The notes beneath the pieces were generated by a model, which saw only the letters and a program-made list of their open reading frames with translations, had not been told where the DNA came from and ran no database searches. A program made the position numbers and the translations under genes. Below are positions 24,601-37,064 of a stretch of 64,000 nucleotides of DNA, one piece after another. Origin of the DNA: Manis javanica (taxonomy: Eukaryota > Chordata > Mammalia > Pholidota > Manidae); contig NC_133169.1 in the NCBI RefSeq assembly GCF_040802235.1, forward strand, positions 48,305,034 through 48,369,033, read 5' to 3'. The first letter of the stretch is position 1. Each line of letters begins with the position of its first letter.

Positions 24601-27355
24601 ACCACCAGGACAGATGGATTCACAGCTGAATTTTATCAGACATTTAGAGAAGACATAATACCTATTCTCCTTAATGCTTTCCAAAAATAGAAGAGGGAAT
24701 ACTTCCAAACTCTTTCTATGAAGCCAGAATCACTTTAATACCAAAACCAGGCAAAGACACCACAAAAAAGGAAATTACAGATCAATATCACTGATGAACA
24801 TAGATGCAAAAATGCTCAACAAAAATTAGCAAACCGAATTCAAAGATACATCAAGAGGATCATACACCATTATCAAGTGAGATTCATCCCAGGGATGCGG
24901 GAATGGTACAGCATTCAAAAATCCATCAACATCATCCACCACATCAAAAAAAGAAGGACAAAACCACATGATCTTCTCCATAGATGCTGAAAAAGCATTT
25001 GACAAAATTCAAGATCCATTCATGATAAAAACTCTCAACAAAATGGGTATAGACGGCAAGTAGCTCAACATAATAAAGGCCATATATGAGAAACCTACAG
25101 CCAACATCATACTGAACAGCAAGAGGCTGAAAGCTTTTCCTCTGCGATCGGGAACAAGACAGGGATGCCCACTCTCCTGCTTTTATTCAACATAGTTCTG
25201 GAGGTCTTAGCCACAGCAATCAGACAGCACAAAGAAATAAAAGGCATCCAGATAGGTAAGGAAGAAGTCAGACTGTCACTATTTGCAGATGACATGATAT
25301 TGTACATAAAAAACCTAAAGATTCCACTCCAAAACTACTAAAACTAATATATCTATTCAGCAAAGCTGCAAGATACAAAATTAATACACAGAAATCTATG
25401 GCTTTCCTATACACTAATGATTGAACTAGCAGAAAGAGAAATCAGGAAAACAATTCCATCCACAATTGCATCAAAAAGAATAAAATACCTAGGAATAAAG
25501 CTAACCAAGGAAGTGAAAGACCTATATGCTGAAAACTATAAGACACTCTTAAGAGAAATTAAAGAGGATAATAATAAATGGAAATTCATCCCATTCTCTT
25601 GAGTAGGAAGAATTAATATTGTCAAAATGGCCATCCTGCCTAAAGCAATCTACAGATTCAATGTAATCCCTATCAAAATACCAACTGCGTTCTTCAACTA
25701 ACTGGAACAAATAGTTCTAAAATTCGTATGGAACCACCAAAGACCCCAAACAGCCAAAGCAATCCTAAGAAGGAAGAATAAAGCAGAGATCTCGCTTCCC
25801 AGCTTCAAGCTCTACTACAAAGCCATAGTAATCAAGACAATATGGTACTGGCACAAGAACAAACCCATAGACCAGTGGAACAGAATAGAGAGTCCAGATA
25901 TTAACCCAAGCATATATGGTCAATTAATACACAATAAAGGAGCCATGGACATACAATGGGGAAATGATAGACTCTTCAAAAGCTGGTGTTGGCAAAACTG
26001 GACAGTTACATGCAAGAGAATTAAACTGGATCATTGTCTAAACTCATACACAAAAGTAAATTCAAAATGGATCAAAGTCCTATATGTAAGTCATGAAACC
26101 ATAAAACTCTTGGAAAAACACAAAGGCAAAAATCTCTTGGACATAAACATGAGCAACTTCTTCATGAACATATCTCCCCAGGCAAGGGAAAGAAAAGCAA
26201 AAATGAACAAGTGGGATAGTATCAAACTAAAAGCTCTGTACAGCAAAGGACACCATCAATAGAACAAAAAGGCATCCTGCAATATGGGAGAATATATTCA
26301 TAAATGACATATCCGATAAGGGGTTGACATCCAAAATGTATAATGAACTCACATGCCTCAACAACCAAAAAGGAAATACCCAATAAAAAATGGGCAGAGG
26401 TTCTGAGCAGACAGTTCTCCAAAGAAGAAATTCAGATGGCCAACAGACATATGAAAAGATACTCCATATTGCTAATCATCAGAGAAATGCAAATTAAAAC
26501 CACAATGAGGTATTACCTTACACACACTTTTGGATGACTAACATCCAAAAGTCAAGCAACAAATGCTGGCGAGGATATGGAGAAATGGGAGCCCTCCTAC
26601 ACTACTGGTGGGAATGTAAATTAGTTCAACCACTGTGGAAAGTAGTATGGAGTTTCCTCAAAAACCTAAAAATAGAAATACAATTTGACCCAGGAATTCC
26701 ACTCCTAAGAACTTACCCTAAGAAAACAGAATCACCAGTTCAAAAAGACAGGTGCACCTGTATGTTTATCGCAGCACTATTTACAATATCCCAAAAATGG
26801 ATGCAACCTAAGTGCCCATCAGTAGATGAATGGATAAAGAAGATGTGTTACATATACACAATGGAATATTATTCAGGCATAAGAAGAAAACAAATCCTGA
26901 CATTTGCAACAACATGGGTGTTGCTAGAGGGTATTATGCCCAATGGAATAAGCCAGGTGTAGAAAGACAAGTACCAAACGATTTCACTCATCTGTGGAGT
27001 ATAACAACAAAGCAAAAACTGAAGGAATAAAATAGCAGCAGATTCTCACAACTGAAGAATGGACTAATGGTTACCAAAGGTAAAGGGACTGGGGAGGATG
27101 GGTGGGAAGGGAGGGAGAAGGGGATTGAGGGGTATTATGATTGGTACACATGGTGTGGGGAGGTCACAGGGAAGACAGTGTAGCACAGACAAAGCAAGTA
27201 GTGACTCTATAGCATCTTACTACACTGATGGACAATGACTGTAATGGAGTATGTGGTGGGGACTTGATAAAAAGGGGGAATGTAGTAATCACAATGTTGT
27301 GCATGTGAAACCTGAGCATAAGGCTGTATATCAATGATACCTTAATTAAAAAAAA
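21640..27355 (+). mobile_element. Near-full-length LINE-1, sense strand
   Basis: In order: a 5' UTR with two ~100 bp repeat units (about 21830-22030, each with a 'cagctca' plus 'ccatcc/ccattcc' core), decayed ORF1 (22120-22920), inter-ORF DNA, broken ORF2 (23225 to about 26990), a 3' UTR with a G-rich tract (27085-27135), and an A-rich tail near 27345. The 3' UTR family differs from that of the next element. Many stops and shifts make it non-autonomous. Confidence 0.88.
23225..26990 (+). pseudogene. L1 ORF2 (endonuclease-reverse transcriptase), broken
   Basis: ORF2 of the sense L1. The endonuclease is largely open at 23377-23946 (ends with the HKKSLSKFKKIEI and FSDHKGIKLQIN segments). A second open stretch, 23959-24690, covers the linker and the start of the RT domain (KNKTTRTDGFTAEFYQTF). 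The RT catalytic FADD box is at about 25281-25293, followed by the open C-terminal pieces 25945-26262 and 26534-26962. Several frameshifts and stops separate these segments. Confidence 0.85.
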
Positions 27356-27479
27356 GACTCATCTGATGGCTTTGTTCTGAGCAACTGATTGAAGAAAAGT
27401 GTCATTTGAGGGATGGGGAAGGCTAAGGGAGAGCAGCTCTGGGGTAAGGGTGGTGTAGAGTAGTAAAGAGTCAAGAGCT

Positions 27480-30400
27480 CAGAGAGCGGCTAGAGAAAAG
27501 ATGGTGGAGTAGGAAGGAAAGGCAGAAACCTCCTCTCATGCACACATTGAGAAAACAACTACATCAAATACAGCTAAGCCTGAAAAAGACCTGAGGCCTG
27601 CAGAATAGACCACCTGCTCCTGGGGAAGGAGAATGGACTGAGTTGAGAAGGGTAAAGTGGCATATCCAAGACTGATTGAACTCCAAACCCTTCCCACATC
27701 CCAGCCCATAAGTGGAAGGGTGAGGATAAATGGTCAGGAATGCAGCACGTATTGCTTTACAGATCTGCTCCAGGAATACAACTCCACAAAGCATATGACT
27801 GTTGATTAATGAGGCTAGACACTAGGGAGAGGTGGAGCACGGTGCGGGGCAAACACGCCTCTCACTTGTGGAGGACAGGCATGCTCTGTCAGTCCCACTG
27901 AGGCACAACACAGAGGTGGCAGTTTAAAAGATTTGCCAGCAGTGGAAATGTACCAGAGGGATGAGAGCCTGAGGGAGCTCTCTGCAGAGGAGAAACGGCA
28001 CGTGACCAATGCTTCTCTCAGCCCACCTGGTCGGCACTTGGGGAACCCAGCACTGAAATGCTCCATCTCCCTCACTGGCAGCTCAACCCTGAGGAAGCAC
28101 TCCCCATATACCTGGCCCACCTGGCACACTTAGCCGGGCAGAGGGCAGGTCTTGCTGACTGGCAGGCAGAGGATGAACTACACTTTCCTGGCTCTTCCAT
28201 CTCTCCCTCAGCTCAGGTGGTCAGATGCTTGCAGGAGCCAGCTCTAAATTCCCCACCTGCCCCATTGGCTCAACCCCAACACCCCCACAGCATGCCCACC
28301 ATTTAGGCACACTTGGCCCAGGCATGGTCTGCCTTTGCAGGCTGGTGGTAAGAGGATAGATCTGCTCACAATGAATCCAAGCAGAAGCTCCTCAACTCAC
28401 ACAAAGGGCAGACAGAGCTGGTTGTGGGGACCAGCCATTGCTGACAGAAGGGCAGAAAGTCAGGCCCAGCAACAGCTGTGGCTCAGCCACAGAAGAGCAC
28501 CAGGCATTAGTGAGTGGACTACAGGAAGCAGAGGAAAGAATCAGTGTGATGGAAAATAGAGAAAAGCAGAGAAACCAAGCTGAGGAACAGAAAGAAAAAT
28601 TGAATTTCTAAAAGTGAGAGGATGCTGAAAGAGTTTTTGACAACACCAAATAAAACCATGTTCACATAATGGGGGTCCCAGAAGGACAAGAGAGAGACAA
28701 AGGAGTAGAAAGTCTCTTTGAGGAAATAGTAGCTGACAACTCTGCCAACCTGGGGAAGGACAGAGACACCTAGGTCCTGGAGGCACCAGAGGCCCTAACA
28801 AGAGGAACCCAGGAACACAAGACCAACACATATAAAAATTAAAATGGCAAAAATTAAAGATAGAGAATCTTAAAAGCAGCAAGCGAAAGGTAGCAGGTTA
28901 CCTACAAGGGAAACTCCATAAGGCTCTCAACAGACTTCTCAGCAGAAACTTTACAGACCAGAAGGCAGTGGCATGAAATATTTAATGTATTGACAGGGAA
29001 GAACATACAATCCAGAATCCTCTACCCAGCAAGGTTATCACTCAGAATTGAAGGAGAAATTAAAAGTTTCCCAGATAAACAAAAGATAAAAGAATTCACC
29101 ACCACTAAACAGGATATGCCAAAGGGACTACTTTAGATGGAAATGTTAAGTCTAAATAAGCAACAATAAAGTTAAAAAATAGTAAAGTCAACTATACAAA
29201 AAAATCAGTCAAGGAATACACAAAAGATGCTGATTAAGACATCTAATACATAACATATGGAGAGGATAGAAGAATAAAAAAGTAGTACTTTAAAGTTGTG
29301 CTCAGAATCCAGTGACTATCAACATAATATAAACTATTATATATTTAAGAAACTATGAACCTTATGGTAACCACAAACCTAAAGCCTATAATAGATACCC
29401 CCAAATTTTTAAAAATGTAATCTAAACATAACACTAAAGAAAACAATAAAATCACAAGAGAAGAGTATAAGAGAGGAAGAAAGGAACAGAGAGGAACTCC
29501 AAAAACAACAAGAAAACAACTCATAAAGTGGCAATAAGTACATGCCTACCAATAATTACCTTAAATGTAAATAGACTAAATGCACCAATTAAAAGACATA
29601 GGGTGGCAGAATGGATAAAAAGACAAGACCTATTTATAAGCTACCTACAGGAGACTAATTTCAGACCCAAGACATACATAGACTGAACGTGAAGGCATGG
29701 AAAAAGATGTTTCATGCAAACAAAAGGGAGAAAACATCAGGAGTAGCAGTACTTAGACAAAAGAGGCTTCAAAACACAGAAAGTAACAAGAGACAAAGAA
29801 GGACATTATATAATGATAAAGGGGTCAGTCCAACAAGAGGCTCTAACAATCCTAAATATCTTTGTACCCAACATAGGTGCACCTAAGTATGTAAAACAAA
29901 TACTAACAGACCTAAAGGGGGAAATAGATTGCAACACAATCATTTTCAGGAATTTTAACACCCAGCTTATATCACCGGAAAGATCATCCAGACAGAAAAT
30001 AATTAAACAGAGGCATTGGACAACCCATTAGACCATATGGACTTAACATATGTATACAAAATATTCCACTCAAATTCAACAGGATACACACTTTTCTGAA
30101 GAAGACATGGAACATTCTCCAAATTAGATCACATATAAGGACACAAAAAAAGCCTCAATAAATTAAAAATGATTCCAATTGTGTTAAACACCTTTACGGA
30201 TCACAGTGCTATGAAACTAGAAACCAATTACATGAAGAAAACCAAAATAACCCACAACCCATGGAGGCTAGCTTGCTTCTATGTAATCAATGAATTAAAG
30301 AACAAATAAAAGAGGAAATCAAACAATACATGAAGACAAATGAAAAGAGAAACACAATGGTTCAAAATATGTGAGATGCTGCATAAGCAGTTCTAAGACA

Positions 30401-33400
30401 GAAGTAGATGGCAATACAGGACTACTTCAAGAAATAAAAATAATCCCAAATAAATAACCTACATTCACAACTAAAGGAATTAGGAAAATAAAGAACAAAG
30501 CCTGAAATCAGTAGAAGGAGGGGCATAATAAAGATCAGAACAGAAGTAAATAAAATAAAGAATAAGAAAATAATAGAAAAAAAATCACTGAAACCAAAAG
30601 CTGGTTCTTTGAGAAAATAAAGAAAATAGACAAATCCCTAGGCAGACTTATCAAGAAAAAAGAGAGAGGACACATATAAGATCAGAAGCAAAAAGGAAGA
30701 AGTTACAACTCGCACCACAGAAATTAAAAGAACTATAAGAGAACTGCACAAAAATTATATACCAATAAAATGAAGTACCTAGAAGAAATGGAAACATTCT
30801 TAAAATTGTACAATCTTCCCAGACTGATGCATGAAGAAATAGAAAATCTGAACAGAGTGATTACTAGTAACAACATTCAATCGGATATCAAAAATTTCAC
30901 AACAAACAAAAGTTCAGTACCAGATGGATTCACAGTTGAATTTTACCAAACGTTTAAAGAAGAGCTACTGCCCACCCATCTCAAAGTATTCCAAAGGTAG
31001 GAGTGGAAAGAATACTTCCAAACTCATAGTATGAGGCCAGCATCTCTCTAATACCAAAAACAGACAACAGTACAATAAGAGAGAAAATTGGGACCAATAT
31101 CCCAGATGAATATAGATGCAAAAGTCCTCAACAAAACATTAGCAAACTGCATTAAAAACACACCAAAAAGATTATCCAACATGAAGAAGTGGAATGTATT
31201 CCAGGGATACAAGGATGGTACCGTAATTTTAAATCAATGTCATAAACCACATTAATAAATGGAAGGATAAAAACTACATGATCATCTCAATAGATTCTGA
31301 GAAACTATTTGACGAAATTAAACATCCATTCATAATAAAAACTCTCAACACAATGGGTAAAGAAGGGAACTTACCTCAATGTAATAAAGTCCATATACAA
31401 CAAACCCACAGGTGATATCATCTCAATGGCAAAAAGCATAAAGCATTTCCTCTAACATCAGGAATAAGACAAGGATGCCAAGTGTCACAACCTTTATTCC
31501 TTAGTACTGGAAGTCCTATCCATGGAAATAAGACAAAAAAGGAGATAAAAGGCATCCAAGTTGGTAAAGAAGAAGTAAAACTGTGACTATTTGCAGATGA
31601 CAAGATACTATGCATAAAAAACCCTAAGGGTTCCATAAAAATGCTATTAGAACTAATAACTGGATTCAGAAAAGTTACAGGATACAGAATCTGTATACAG
31701 AAGTCTGTTGCATTCCTATATACTGAAAATGAACTAGCAGAAAGAGAAATCAGGAAAACAATTTCATTTAAATATGCATCAAAAGAATAAAATACCTAGG
31801 AATGAACCTAAGCAAGGAAGTGAAAAACCTATATTCTGGAAACTATGACACTCAAGAGACAAATTATAGATACCAATAAGTGGAAATCTATCCCATGCTC
31901 ATGGATATGAACAATCAATATTGTCAAAGTGGTCATCTTGCCCAAAGCAATTTACAGATTCAGTGCAATGCCTATCAAAATTCCATTGGCATTTTTCAAT
32001 GAACTAGAGCAAATACTCATAAAATTTACATGGAATGATAAAAGACCCGAAATAGACAAAGCAGCGCCAAATAGAATCAAGCAAATAGCATGATACAAAC
32101 CTAGGGTATCATTCTCCCTGATTTCAAACTCTACCGCAAAGCTAATGTAATCAAAACAGTATGGTATTGGCTCAGGAACAGACCATGAATCAATGGAACA
32201 AAATAGACTGCCCAGATATAAACCCACACATATACAGTCAATTAATATATGATAAAAAAGATCTATGAATACACAACATGGAAAAGACACTCTCTTGAAT
32301 AAATGGTGTTGGGGAAAATGGACAGCAACGTACAGGAGAATGAAATTGAAATACTCCCTAGTTCTGTACATGAAGGTAAGCTATTAATAGATTAAAGACT
32401 GAATGTAAGGCATGAAACCATAAACTCTTAGAAGAAAACATAGGCAAAAATCCCTCGAACATAAGCATGAGCAATTTTTTCCTGGACACATCTCCCTAAG
32501 CAAGGGAAACAAAAACAAAATGAACAAGTGGGACTACATCAAATTAAAAACTGTGCAGCAAAGACCACCACCAACAAAACCAAAAGGCAACCTACAGGAT
32601 GGGAGAATATATTCATAAATTATTCATCTGATAAGGGGTTAATATCCAATATATATAAGGAACATGTACAACTCAACACCCAGAAACCCAAATAACTCAA
32701 GTGAAAATTGGCAAAAGACCTGAACAGACATTTTTCCAAAGAAGACATACACATGGCAAACAGGCCCACGAAGAGATGCTCCACATCACTAATCATCAGG
32801 GAAATGAAAATCAGAACCACAAGGAGATATCCCCTCACAGCAGTCAGAATGGCCACTATCCAAAACACAAGTGTTGGTGAGGATTTGGAAAAATGGGAAC
32901 CCTCCTACACTGTTGATGACAATGTAAATTGGTGCATCCTGTGTGGAAAGCATTAGGAGGTTCCTCAAAAATTTTAAAGTAGAAATGCCTTATGACCCTG
33001 GTAAATTCCACTTCTAGGAAATACCTATAGAAAACAAAATTCCTGATTTGAGAAGATATATGCACCCCTATGTTTATTGCTGCATTATTTACAATAGCCA
33101 AGATATGGAAGCAACCAAGATGTCCATTAATAGATGAATGGATAAAGAAGAGGTGGTACAGTCACACAGTGTAATATTATTCAGCCATAATAAAATGCTG
33201 CCATTTGCAACAACATGGATGGACCTAGAGGGTATCATGCTCAGTGAAATAAGCCAGGTGGAAAAAGACAAATACCATATGATTTCACTTACTTGTGGAA
33301 TATAAAAGTCAAACAGAACAAAATGAACATAACAGCAGGAGACTCATAGACACTGAGAAGTGACTGGTGGTTACCAAGGGGGAGGTGTCAACATGGGGGA

Positions 33401-33705
33401 ATGAAATCAGTGAAGGGGATAAAGAGGCACAAAATCTCAGTAATGATATAAGTTAGTCACAGGAATGAAAGAACAGCATAGATAATTGACTAATAGTCCT
33501 GGAACATCTTTCTATGTTGACAGATAGTAACTGCACAGCAACATACAGGAGAATGAAATTGAATTACTCCCTAGTTCTGTACATGAAGGTAAGCTAATTG
33601 GGGTAAGGATTTAATAATGTATATAACTGTTGTATCTCTATGTTGTATACTTGAAACCAATATAATATTGCTTATCAACTATACTTCAATAAAAAATTCA
33701 ACAGA
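27480..33705 (+). mobile_element. Full-length but decayed LINE-1, sense strand
   Basis: Begins with an 'aaaagatggtggagtagg' type L1 5' end and a 5' UTR to about 28540. Then come ORF1 (about 28540-29160, with the GVPEGQERDKGVESLFEE-like stretch), ORF2 (29570 to about 33280), and a 3' UTR with 'gtatacttgaaacc' and 'atatt', ending 'cttcaataaaaaattc'. It starts only ~125 bp after the preceding L1 ends, so about 12 kb here is head-to-tail L1. The decay is greater than in its neighbour. Confidence 0.88.
29570..33280 (+). pseudogene. L1 ORF2, heavily decayed
   Basis: The endonuclease start lies near 29570. The linker/RT start is open at 30770-31000 (TNKSSVPDGFTVEFYQTFKE). The FADD catalytic box is near 31585-31605, directly after an in-frame stop. 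The C-terminal part ends near 33280. No long open frame remains. Confidence 0.8.
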
Positions 33706-33719
33706 ACTTTTTTTAATTA

Positions 33720-34490
33720 TGGTAATATAATAATGTGTTAGCTTTCTTATTGTTTTATAACTTTGCTATCAAAGAATTAATTTACTTCTGTCTTTTAATT
33801 GGAGTATACCTCTCTCTCTAATTGAAGAAGCTGTGTATCGGCCTATTAGAGGTAAGTCTTTTTTTAATATAACAATGTCTCTAATACTGTACTATGAATG
33901 TGATTGTAATACTGTATACTATGAAAAATTTGCAATGATTTATTCATTAGTGTATAGACTAGGCTACAGAGAAGCAATCATATTGATTATACTAAGTTAC
34001 TGTAAAGTAATCATAATATTTCTGCTTGATTATCAATGAATGAATACTTGTAAATAAATATGGACATATTCCTTACATTATCTTTCCATTTCAGATGTCT
34101 AGTGTTAGTCATATATTTGACAACTACAATGTTTTGTATGATGTAAGAGAATATTAATGTAGATACTGACAAAAGCCTCATGTTGAAAACAGATGGCATA
34201 AGCTTACATTATGTATAAATACACTACATTACTGTAAATGTATTTTCTTTCCCTTATAATTTTCTTAAATGATACTTTATTCTCTTACATTATCATAAGA
34301 ATACAGCATAAAATACATATAACATACAAAATATTTTAATTGGCTGTTTACATTCAGGCTAAGGCTTCTGGTCAACAGTAGGTAATTAGTAGCTACATTT
34401 TGGAAAATGAAAGTTACACATTGATTTTTGACTTCATATGCTGTCAACACCCCTTCCCCCTTCATTGTGCAAGCATAATTCTGTTTTAAA
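33720..34490. other. AT-rich DNA, nothing recognised
   Basis: Very AT-rich sequence after the L1 tail. No gene or identifiable repeat. Confidence 0.45.
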
Positions 34491-34499
34491 TTTCTTGAA

Positions 34500-35170
34500 A
34501 TCTCTAAGAAAAAGTGAAGCAATCCAGTATGGAAGTGGGCAAATGACATGAATATGACTTTTTTAAGGAAAAGAAACATATATGGCCAAGAAGCATACAG
34601 GAGGTTTAGCAGCTTCATTAATAATGGGGGAAGTGCTCATATGTGTACAACAAGATGACATTGTCCATACTTTCAGTTGGAAAGATTAAAAAGTTGGACA
34701 ATATTGGGTATTGGTCAGACTGTAGATACCTGTAGTGTCTGCAAAGCAGGGTTGCTGGGAATGTAAACGAGCACTATCACTTTGAAAAACAATTCAGCTT
34801 AATCTTGGTATATTGTATGTGCAAACACCTTAGAGGCCCGCAATCCACTCCTCAGAGTCACTCTACATAAACGTACAGGAGACCCGTGGAAGTGTGCTCC
34901 TGGCAGCATTCTTCCTGGTGTGGGGAGGACAGCATAGCCACCGACGGGGAGGGATTAACACAGCGAGCTGCGCGGCATTGAAAGGGAAGAACCAGAGCTC
35001 TAAGAAAGAACTGAATATTTTAGCACAGCTTGAATTTAAAAATTGAGAACAATTAGAACACCTTTTAAATAAAGCTTCAAGAAAACATAATCAATATAAT
35101 GTTAAGCATGCATCTGTAAGTGATGCATCAAATAAAGGAAAAGAATCTATGGTAAACAAATACTTCATGA
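34500..35170 (+). mobile_element. Old L1/HAL1-like 3' fragment
   Basis: Sense-strand L1-type C-terminal and 3' sequence ('catatatggccaag', 'ttgctgggaatgtaaa', 'cctggtgtgggga' landmarks). Its reverse complement matches the relic at 53.18-53.4 kb. The family is assigned by eye only, and HAL1 is an alternative. Confidence 0.55.
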
Positions 35171-35265
35171 GATTGTCACCTAAGGGCTGGTGACAGAGCA
35201 TGTGCCAGAGTACAGCTCCAGCGGTGGGGGTGAAGCCCAAAAGGATGAGACAGAGTCGGTGCACG

Positions 35266-35295
35266 GAGAGACAGGACACAGAGAGACAGGACACA
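35266..35295. repeat. 15 bp tandem duplication
   Basis: Two perfect copies of gagagacaggacaca in the U5-like part of the LTR. Confidence 0.9.
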
Positions 35296-35430
35296 GAGTC
35301 AGATGGAAGTGGTCTCTCAACAAAGTGCTGATGACAGCTTTATTTATACCATTTTGCACAAGGATATGATTATTTTTTATTGCTCTGTTGATTATTGGTA
35401 TAGACAGTTGATTAATAGGTATAGGCAAGC

Positions 35431-35464
35431 TTTTCTTCTTTCTTCTTCTTTCTTCTTCTTTCTA
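35431..35464. repeat. (CTT)n-like microsatellite
   Basis: An imperfect run of cttcttt/ttcttctt units inside the LTR. Confidence 0.85.
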
Positions 35465-35817
35465 ATCTATTCATGTTTGGTCAAGTGTTAGGCAGATGAT
35501 CATTTTTCTGTTCCTTGACCGAAACTTTTCCTAACAACATGGACTCTATTGTGTTTTATGTTTCTATGCAATGCAGTTTCTAAGTAGTGCATGTGACCAT
35601 AGGAGCGTGCAGTATGTAGCAATGACTATGGAGTCTATCAGCTCAGGGTGAAATACAGGTCACTTACTGCCACAGTTAGCTATGATTCTTTACCACAAAA
35701 ATATTCCTACAGGTTTTAATAAATTTACAATCAACCTAAAACCATAAACTCATATCTTCATTATACACTCCTCTGTAGGGCACAGTAAGCAGCAAACTAC
35801 ATTTCCCCTTCTTATCT

Positions 35818-36690
35818 ACATTTCTCTTTCTTCTGTGTGGATACCTAAATGTCCCTGACATATAATACACAGGTCTCCATGACTCCACTACTGCAGGGAC
35901 TAAACAAGTTCTTACATGGTGAACAATGCAAGGGCATTCATATCATAGAAACTGTTTCTGTTCTAACTACAAACCTTAAACTATAAACAATCAAGTCAAA
36001 TATGATGTAGGATTATTCATTTGATTTTTATACTTTATATGTGATTCTAATAAAATGTTGATGTAGTAGGTAGATGCAAGATACAGATTGAAAGCATGAT
36101 TTAGTGCTGTAAGAGAGCAAGTGTAGATGATCAGGTCTGTGCCTATAGACTAGGTATTAATCCAAGCTGGACAAGGGCAACAAAACATCCACCAGTATAG
36201 ACAATTTCTCTCAAACTGGGGGGGTGAGGTTCTAAGTCTCACCTCTGTTGGCCCCCATTTTCTCACCTGATGGTCCCCCTGCGACTGTGCCTGTCTTAGG
36301 TTGTTCCTCCCATGAGGAATCTTACCCGTCTCTGGCTAACCAGCCATCTTCCGGGGCCATACAGGGAGATGTAAAGCTGGTAAGTGAGAGAGAAGCAATA
36401 TTCTTTGAAAATGTTAGCTTTTTACTTCTTTGCAGATTTATGCCCTGTGGCTTCCAGGCCCAACACTTGTCTTGAGGTATCTTTACTTCTTGAAAAATTA
36501 TGGTATTTGGTAATTTCACATATAAGGCATGAATTCTAGTAAAGGGCTGTAATTAGGAAGGAAGAAGAAAAACTATAGAAGTAGCAGAGGGAAGAAAACA
36601 TGAGAAGATTAAGTGTCAGACAGGGTTATTCCATTCAGTAATCTCTCATAACTCTATTTCTATAAAACTCTTCATCACTAATTTCACTAG
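35818..36690 (-). other. Probable ERV-derived DNA upstream of the LTR
   Basis: Read on the minus strand, it lies between the unrecognised ORF remnant and the polypurine tract of the LTR. It is probably decayed proviral 3' DNA. No env motif could be recognised, so this rests on position alone. Confidence 0.3.
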
Positions 36691-36692
36691 CA

Positions 36693-37061
36693 TTACAAAA
36701 AAGGGGGGCATTCACACTTAGGTGGAGATGGGGTGGTCAGTGTTTGACTAGCTACCCACAGGGTTGGGTATTCCACGCCAAGATCGCAATCTGGCCCCTG
36801 CGTGTTCCATCCTTCAGGATCACTGTCCTGAAAGGCTTCTGGGAAGTTTATGTTCTCCTCCTTTCCATGCTGCTTATCAAAGGTTAGCTTAGCCCTTGGC
36901 AACAATGCAAGCAAAAGCAAAGCCAATAGTATAATGGAGAATAACAAAATCAAGGTGGGTAATAGGGGAGCCAGCTGTGAAGGCCCTTGATTTGCGAGGG
37001 TCTCCTCCAGCCTGAGCTTTGCTACACAGTTTGAGTAGCAGGGCTCCCGGCTAGCATAGAG
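36693..37061 (-). pseudogene. Unrecognised ORF remnant with one membrane segment
   Basis: The minus strand is open for 122 codons plus stop (it opens right after a TGA at 37062-37064, so it has no defined start). Features seen: two nearby cysteines in the first 15 codons, a Leu/Ile-rich segment of about 24 residues (LILLFSIILLALLLLALL), then a short charged tail. The layout (small ectodomain end, membrane anchor, cytoplasmic tail) and the position upstream of a minus-strand LTR would suit the end of a retroviral env. However, I recognise no family signature, and a host membrane-protein exon is equally possible. Confidence 0.3.
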
Positions 37062-37064
37062 TCA

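Larger units (their letters stand above)
35175..35801 (-). mobile_element. Class II-type (betaretroviral-like) LTR
   Basis: Minus-strand LTR of about 630 bp. It begins TGTAGTTTGC at 35801, immediately after a purine tract (AGATAAGAAGGGGAAA, 35802-35817), as expected for a 3' LTR next to its polypurine tract. A TATAAATAAA box combines TATA and poly(A) signals (AATAAA at 35339-35344). The U5-like part has a tandem 15 bp duplication (35266-35295). The 3' end near 35175 is inferred. No primer binding site follows, fitting a 3' LTR. Confidence 0.6.

Noticed and set aside
23499-24623. Long minus-strand ORFs (124 and 171 codons)
   Set aside because: Antisense shadows of L1 ORF2.
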